DNA from: an uncultured Lachnospiraceae bacterium
GTDB taxonomy: Bacteria > Bacillota > Clostridia > Lachnospirales > Lachnospiraceae
Length of the DNA: 64,000 nucleotides
Direction: 5' to 3'
Assembly: GCA_944376125.1 (NCBI GenBank)
Contig: CALWBQ010000049.1
Location: forward strand, 29,531 to 93,530
Each line of letters starts with the position of its first letter. Within the stretch, counting starts at the first letter, position 1. A program made the translations under genes and the position numbers. The notes under the pieces were generated by a model. That model made no database searches and was not told the origin of the DNA. It saw only the letters and a program-made list of their open reading frames with translations. Positions 62,307 to 64,000 of the stretch are shown piece after piece.

Positions 62307-63596
62307 ATGGCAAGAAATGATGGAATAGACCGCACCGTAGCCCGGAATCAGGACTTGGAAACTCCGGACGATGTAGCAAAAATACAGGAACACAATGAGC
62401 GTGAAAAGGACAGCTACAGCAATCAGGACATTGTGCCGGAACGCACGACCCTGAATGTCCATTTCAAAGCTCCTACCGATGATTATGTAAAAATGTTTGA
62501 GCAGATGGAGCAGGACAAGATCATCTCTACCAGAGGTCTGAAACCGGACGCAGTTAAATACGGCGAGTTAGTTTTTGATGTGAACTCCGCTTACTTCTAT
62601 AACCACGGCGGCTATGAATTTGCAAAACAGTTTTATGCCGATGCCTATAAAGCCGCTGTGGAGATCGTGGGCGGTGAACAGTATATCCTCTCCGCTGTGA
62701 TGCACGCCGATGAACGCAACCAGGCAATGTCCGAAGCGCTGGGCGAGGATGTGTACCACTACCATCTTCATGTGGTTTATATCCCTGTGGTGGAAAAGCA
62801 GATCCTTTGGTCGAAGCGGTGTAAGGATGAAGCCCTCTGGGGAACCGTAAAGGAAACGATCACGCAGGTCAGTCGAAGTAAGAAATGGGACTGCAAGCCG
62901 GTGCTTGACGAAAACGGTAATCCCATGATTAACGCAAAAGGAAAAAAGATATTGAAGTCATCCTACAGTGTGTTGCAGGATGACTTCTTTCAGTTCATGC
63001 GTGCAGCCGGATATGACGATGTGGAGCGTGGAGAACGTGGCAGCACTGAAGAACATCTGACGGTGACACAGTTTAAGGTGCAGGCAGAGCAGCAGCGTTT
63101 GGAAGCTGTGACCGGACAGGTGGCACAGGCAGAACAAAGTTTGGAGGATGCCAAGGCTGCCACAGAGAAACAGAAAAAGAAACTGGAAGCGCTGCAAAAG
63201 GAAACCAAGGCAGTAAAGACCGTTGCTCTGACGGTGCAGGATATTGAAGCGATGGGTAAGAAAGTTAAATTCGGAAACAATATCACGCTGACACCGGATG
63301 AATGTGACACGCTGAAACGCTATGCCACCAATGGCATTATCATCAATGCAGAGAATGAGCGATTGAAAGGGAAACTGGAATCGGCTCAAAAGTCTGCATC
63401 CATTTGGAAGCAGCGATGTGAAGAAGCAAATAAAAAATATCAGGAATTGAAACAGAAAGCCCAGCCTTTCCTTGATGCACTGGAAGTTGCATCCGAAAAG
63501 GTTTGGGCTTTTATCAATTCTATCCTCGCCAGAGGAAAGGAAACACAGGAACACAAAGCACCTGCCCGCAAGCGTGGACAGGACATGGAAATTTGA
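62307..63596 (+). CDS. MOBV (Mob_Pre) relaxase
   Basis: 429 residues. The MOBV motif I HNEREKDSYSNQDI (residues 29-42) contains the likely catalytic H29. Further motifs are HADERNQAM (from 133) and VYHYHLHVVYIPV with H151, H153 and H155. A long coiled coil (residues about 255-300) and a helical C-terminus follow. It should nick oriT and pilot single-stranded DNA transfer. AAAGGAC precedes the ATG. Confidence 0.9.
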   Translation: MARNDGIDRTVARNQDLETPDDVAKIQEHNEREKDSYSNQDIVPERTTLNVHFKAPTDDYVKMFEQMEQDKIISTRGLKPDAVKYGELVFDVNSAYFYNHGGYEFAKQFYADAYKAAVEIVGGEQYILSAVMHADERNQAMSEALGEDVYHYHLHVVYIPVVEKQILWSKRCKDEALWGTVKETITQVSRSKKWDCKPVLDENGNPMINAKGKKILKSSYSVLQDDFFQFMRAAGYDDVERGERGSTEEHLTVTQFKVQAEQQRLEAVTGQVAQAEQSLEDAKAATEKQKKKLEALQKETKAVKTVALTVQDIEAMGKKVKFGNNITLTPDECDTLKRYATNGIIINAENERLKGKLESAQKSASIWKQRCEEANKKYQELKQKAQPFLDALEVASEKVWAFINSILARGKETQEHKAPARKRGQDMEI

Positions 63597-63612
63597 TGGA
63601 GGTAACTGCCTA

Positions 63613-63798
63613 TTGAAGAAATATTATGAGGATGCAAAGTATAATGCGGCATTTGTCCGCTGTGTGGATGTTATGAGCCAGATGCTCCAGAAATACGGAC
63701 ATCAGGTTTTGGATAAATTGGAACAGGATGCCCAGCAGAAAGTAGAGCATTCCGAGGAAAGAAATCAAGCGCAGCCTTTGACGAATAAGGCTGCGTAA
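63613..63798 (+). CDS. Small protein following the relaxase (TTG start)
   Basis: GGAGGT at 63598-63603 is 9 bases before TTG 63613, giving 61 residues starting KKYYEDAKYNAAFVRCVD after the initiator. Helical, charged, no motif recognised. It is coupled to the relaxase gene by position; function unknown. Confidence 0.5.
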   Translation: MKKYYEDAKYNAAFVRCVDVMSQMLQKYGHQVLDKLEQDAQQKVEHSEERNQAQPLTNKAA

Positions 63799-63810
63799 AA
63801 ATTTACAATT

Positions 63811-63861
63811 TACACGTTGCGTATTCGGTGTAGCTATGCTATAATGATTACGCAACGTGTA
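63811..63861. promoter_or_regulatory. Promoter enclosed by a 13-bp inverted repeat
   Basis: TACACGTTGCGTA (63811-63823) and TACGCAACGTGTA (63849-63861) are perfect inverted repeats. The -35 TTGCGT (63817-63822) lies in the left arm, the -10 TATAAT (63840-63845) in the loop, spacer 17. The right arm is followed by TTTTTG, so it could also terminate the relaxase operon. Confidence 0.7.
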
Positions 63862-63888
63862 TTTTTGTTTTTAATGGAGAAAAGACAG

Positions 63889-64000
63889 ATGGATTGTAAG
63901 AACAGAATTATCAAGTTGCGGGAAAGTACAGGACTGAACCGGAAAGATTTTTGCAAGCTCGTCCATATCCCTTACCGGACTATGACCGAGTGGGAATTGG
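63889..64000 (+). CDS. XRE-family regulator (3' end outside window)
   Basis: ATG 63889 after TGGAGAA. The visible 37 residues IIKLRESTGLNRKDFCKLV and PYRTMTEWEL form the start of a Cro/cI helix-turn-helix. The flanking palindrome around its promoter suggests autoregulation. Truncated by the window edge. Confidence 0.7.
   Translation, partial: MDCKNRIIKLRESTGLNRKDFCKLVHIPYRTMTEWEL

Larger units (their letters stand above)
51345..64000 (+). mobile_element. Left part of an integrative element (ICE or IME) in rlmD
   Basis: The boundary is inferred from the canonical RlmD end at bases 51345-51380, after which foreign-type sequence with different base composition begins. The stretch contains a relaxase, an oriT-like site, two primase-type genes, a sigma-like factor, transfer-associated small genes and a TetR-ABC cargo. 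Integration at the rlmD (rumA) 3' end is known for ICEs in Firmicutes. No integrase and no type IV secretion gene is present before the window ends, so ICE versus IME is open. Confidence 0.75.

Noticed and set aside
1..64000. tRNA, rRNA and CRISPR arrays
   Set aside because: No cloverleaf with GGTTCGA-type arm, no rRNA core sequence and no regularly spaced repeats were noticed on reading; a covariance scan was not possible.

Overview
The window reads as chromosome of a spore-forming, saccharolytic anaerobe of the Clostridia, most likely Lachnospiraceae (Clostridium cluster XIVa). Pointers are near-consensus AGGAGG ribosome sites, intermediate GC, paired glgC/glgD, spoVG next to a yyaC-type spore gene, an EFR1-type ferredoxin, ABC sugar importers without their own ATPase, and PTS operons run by PRD regulators. 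No rRNA, tRNA or CRISPR array was seen.

Bases 1-28,500 are mostly carbon acquisition: two secreted PL10-type pectate lyase proteins; a galactitol-type PTS operon with a PRD regulator and an unidentified TIM-barrel enzyme; a COG0523 GTPase followed by a shrunken group II intron; mtnN and pgi; then a sugar locus (GH116, solute-binding protein, two permeases, GH32). That locus is divergent from an unusual regulator that joins a GntR DNA-binding domain to a cytoplasmic copy of an ABC solute-binding domain. A LysR regulator divergent from an enolase-superfamily dehydratase and an APC permease follows.

Bases 28,600-51,350 are core: a YhaN/YhaO-like ATPase-nuclease pair, asnS, glgC-glgD, spoVG, yyaC, a LysM protein with a degenerate JAMM-like domain, a DUF5711 protein with a foldable leader, glucokinase, a mutS2-two-component-surface protein gene run, an HtrA-like protein without its catalytic triad, yhaM and rlmD.

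From about 51,350 to the end lies the left part of an integrative mobilizable or conjugative element inserted in the 3' end of rlmD, which it has re-ended with a foreign C-terminal extension. It carries a self-regulated TetR-ABC cassette, small cargo genes, a sigma-like factor, a CHC2 primase-like protein, a P4-type primase-helicase, a possible origin, a MOBV relaxase with an oriT-like hairpin resembling that of pMV158, and the start of an XRE regulator. The integrase and right end are outside the window.
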